5,495 bases of DNA from CAYWNK01 sp047639615 (GTDB taxonomy: Bacteria > Planctomycetota > UBA1135 > GCA-002686595). This document shows, piece after piece, positions 4,560 through 5,495 of this stretch. The position numbers and the translations under genes are program-made. Below the pieces are notes generated by a model, which saw only the letters and a list, made by a program, of their open reading frames with translations, had not been told where the DNA came from and did not search any database. The DNA is taken from positions 1 to 5,495 of the forward strand of contig JBLIOL010000347.1 of the NCBI GenBank assembly GCA_047639615.1, read 5' to 3'. Numbering within the stretch: the stretch's first letter is position 1; each line of letters begins with the position of its first letter.

Positions 4560-5495
4560 ATGCCCAGCGCATTCCTGGTCAGCCTGCTCTTGACTGCGCC
4601 ACTGAGCGCGACCCCGCAGGCGTCCCAGGTGCCTGCTCAGGTCCAGGGTCTATTGCCCGGGGAATCCTGGGAGAGTCTGTCTGCGGTGGCGGCCCCTGGC
4701 GCCAACCCATGGATGGAGTGGGATGGGATCCGGTTGATCGATGCCGTGTCGGGCGCGCCGATCGTGGGCGCGCGCTTCGATGCGCACATCGAGGACTACT
4801 ACTCGGTCGATGAAGAGGTGACTCCTGTCGCAACCGCGCTGACCGGCGAGGACGGAAGCGCCTACGTGGCCCGCCCGGCTGGACTCCCGGGGAAGGCCAA
4901 GTGGGAGAAGTTCGTGGTCCAAGCCGAGGGCTATCAGAACTACGGCGAAGCCCTGTGCTACGGCTACGGGGAAATGGCGCTCTGGAAGGCGCAGCCTCTG
5001 GAGGTCGAGTTCCGTGATTTTGCCGGTGAGCCAATTGAGGGTGCGGTGATTCGCTCGCGCCATACTTGCAGCCACGAGGTACCCTCCTTTGTGGGTCGCA
5101 GCGATGCCGCAGGGCGCATGGATCTCAGTCGGTACCCCCTCGCCTTCGATGACGCAGAAGCGCGCGTCTTTGCTCCGGGCTATTTCGCATTCGGGGGTGA
5201 GTATCCCGCAGCTCTGGCTTGGCAAGTAGCAGCGCATGGCAAGGCTGTGATCTACCTGCCCAAGAGTCCGAGCGTTCAGGTGCGCTACCTCTCTGAAGAC
5301 GGTGAACCGGTTGCTGGCGCTCGACTCCTACTCAACTCCGAACCGTGGCGCGTGGCGCGTACCGACGCCGAGGGCCTAGCGAGCTTCACATCATTGGCGG
5401 ATTGCCGCGGCTATGCCCCCGTGACCTCCCTTGCTGCTCGGGGGATGGAAGCCTCCTCAAGGTTCGGTGTAGGGGGTCTGCCTGCAGGAAGAGTC
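4560..5495 (+). CDS. Exported protein with repeated carboxypeptidase-regulatory-like domains, 3' end cut by window
   Basis: The frame stays open from the ATG at 4560 to the end of the window (312 codons, no stop), so the gene is partial. The first residues MPSAFLVSLLLTAPLSA form a signal peptide lacking a basic n-region. An in-frame ATG at 4512 would add 16 residues with three Arg and is a real alternative; neither start has a strong ribosome site. Three similar beta-sandwich units follow: ~57-125 (LIDAVSGAPIVGARF ... TGEDGSAYV), ~147-215 (VEFRDFAGEPIEGAVI ... SDAAGRMDLS) and ~239-300 (VRYLSEDGEPVAGARLLL ... TDAEGLASF). The pattern of G-x-P-x-x-G-A-x-V/L/F then T/S-D-x-x-G is that of carboxypeptidase-regulatory-like or Ig-like extension domains. 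These usually act as structural or adhesive modules in large secreted proteins. Any catalytic or sorting domain would lie beyond the window. It is transcribed divergently from the CAP gene. Confidence 0.8.
   Translation, partial: MPSAFLVSLLLTAPLSATPQASQVPAQVQGLLPGESWESLSAVAAPGANPWMEWDGIRLIDAVSGAPIVGARFDAHIEDYYSVDEEVTPVATALTGEDGSAYVARPAGLPGKAKWEKFVVQAEGYQNYGEALCYGYGEMALWKAQPLEVEFRDFAGEPIEGAVIRSRHTCSHEVPSFVGRSDAAGRMDLSRYPLAFDDAEARVFAPGYFAFGGEYPAALAWQVAAHGKAVIYLPKSPSVQVRYLSEDGEPVAGARLLLNSEPWRVARTDAEGLASFTSLADCRGYAPVTSLAARGMEASSRFGVGGLPAGRV

Noticed and set aside
4650..5237. 195-codon - strand frame opposite the Ig-like repeat gene
   Set aside because: The + strand frame has a signal peptide and three repeat units; the - strand frame has no recognisable features and overlaps it fully.

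Overview
The window looks like chromosomal DNA from a GC-rich Gram-negative bacterium, most likely a member of the Planctomycetota. That placement is an inference. It rests on a secreted PQQ-like beta-propeller protein ending in a Cys-containing C-terminal domain of a style I associate with that phylum, on weak or absent Shine-Dalgarno sequences, and on several exported proteins of unknown role.

Layout. (i) 83-1747, + strand: secreted beta-propeller protein with an extra C-terminal beta domain. (ii) 1754-2251, - strand: a small winged-helix-like protein (1937-2251), followed after an in-frame TAG by 60 more open codons that may hold a second tiny gene. (iii) 2278-2305: a perfect 12-bp hairpin, probably the transcription terminator of the next gene. 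(iv) 2339-2911, - strand: the highlight, a 190-residue lipoprotein gene interrupted by two in-frame TGA codons. (v) 3100-3201, - strand: a possible tiny membrane protein. (vi) 3267-4382, - strand: an exported CAP/SCP-domain protein. (vii) 4560 to the window end, + strand: the N-terminal part of an exported protein with repeated carboxypeptidase-regulatory-like (Ig-like) domains.

Main result. The gene at 2911-2339 reads as a predicted selenoprotein. A normal reading breaks it into a 48-residue lipoprotein stub and disconnected scraps. Read through both TGAs, it gives a lipoprotein signal peptide followed by two tandem beta-alpha-beta-beta-alpha-beta (ferredoxin-like, heavy-metal-associated or HMA-like) domains. 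The two TGAs fall at equivalent places in the two domains, at or next to the position of the first Cys of the HMA CxxC motif. Each TGA is followed 18 or 21 nt later by a perfect 6-bp hairpin carrying the same pentaloop CGUGC, as expected for bacterial SECIS elements. No Sec machinery gene (selA, selB, selC, selD) is in the window, so the claim predicts that these exist elsewhere in the genome.

The four - strand genes (CAP protein, tiny membrane ORF, selenoprotein, winged-helix protein) are co-directional, but the gaps and the hairpin argue against one tight operon. Nearly all the larger products carry export signals, so this is an envelope or periplasm-oriented neighbourhood. No pathway linking them is visible.
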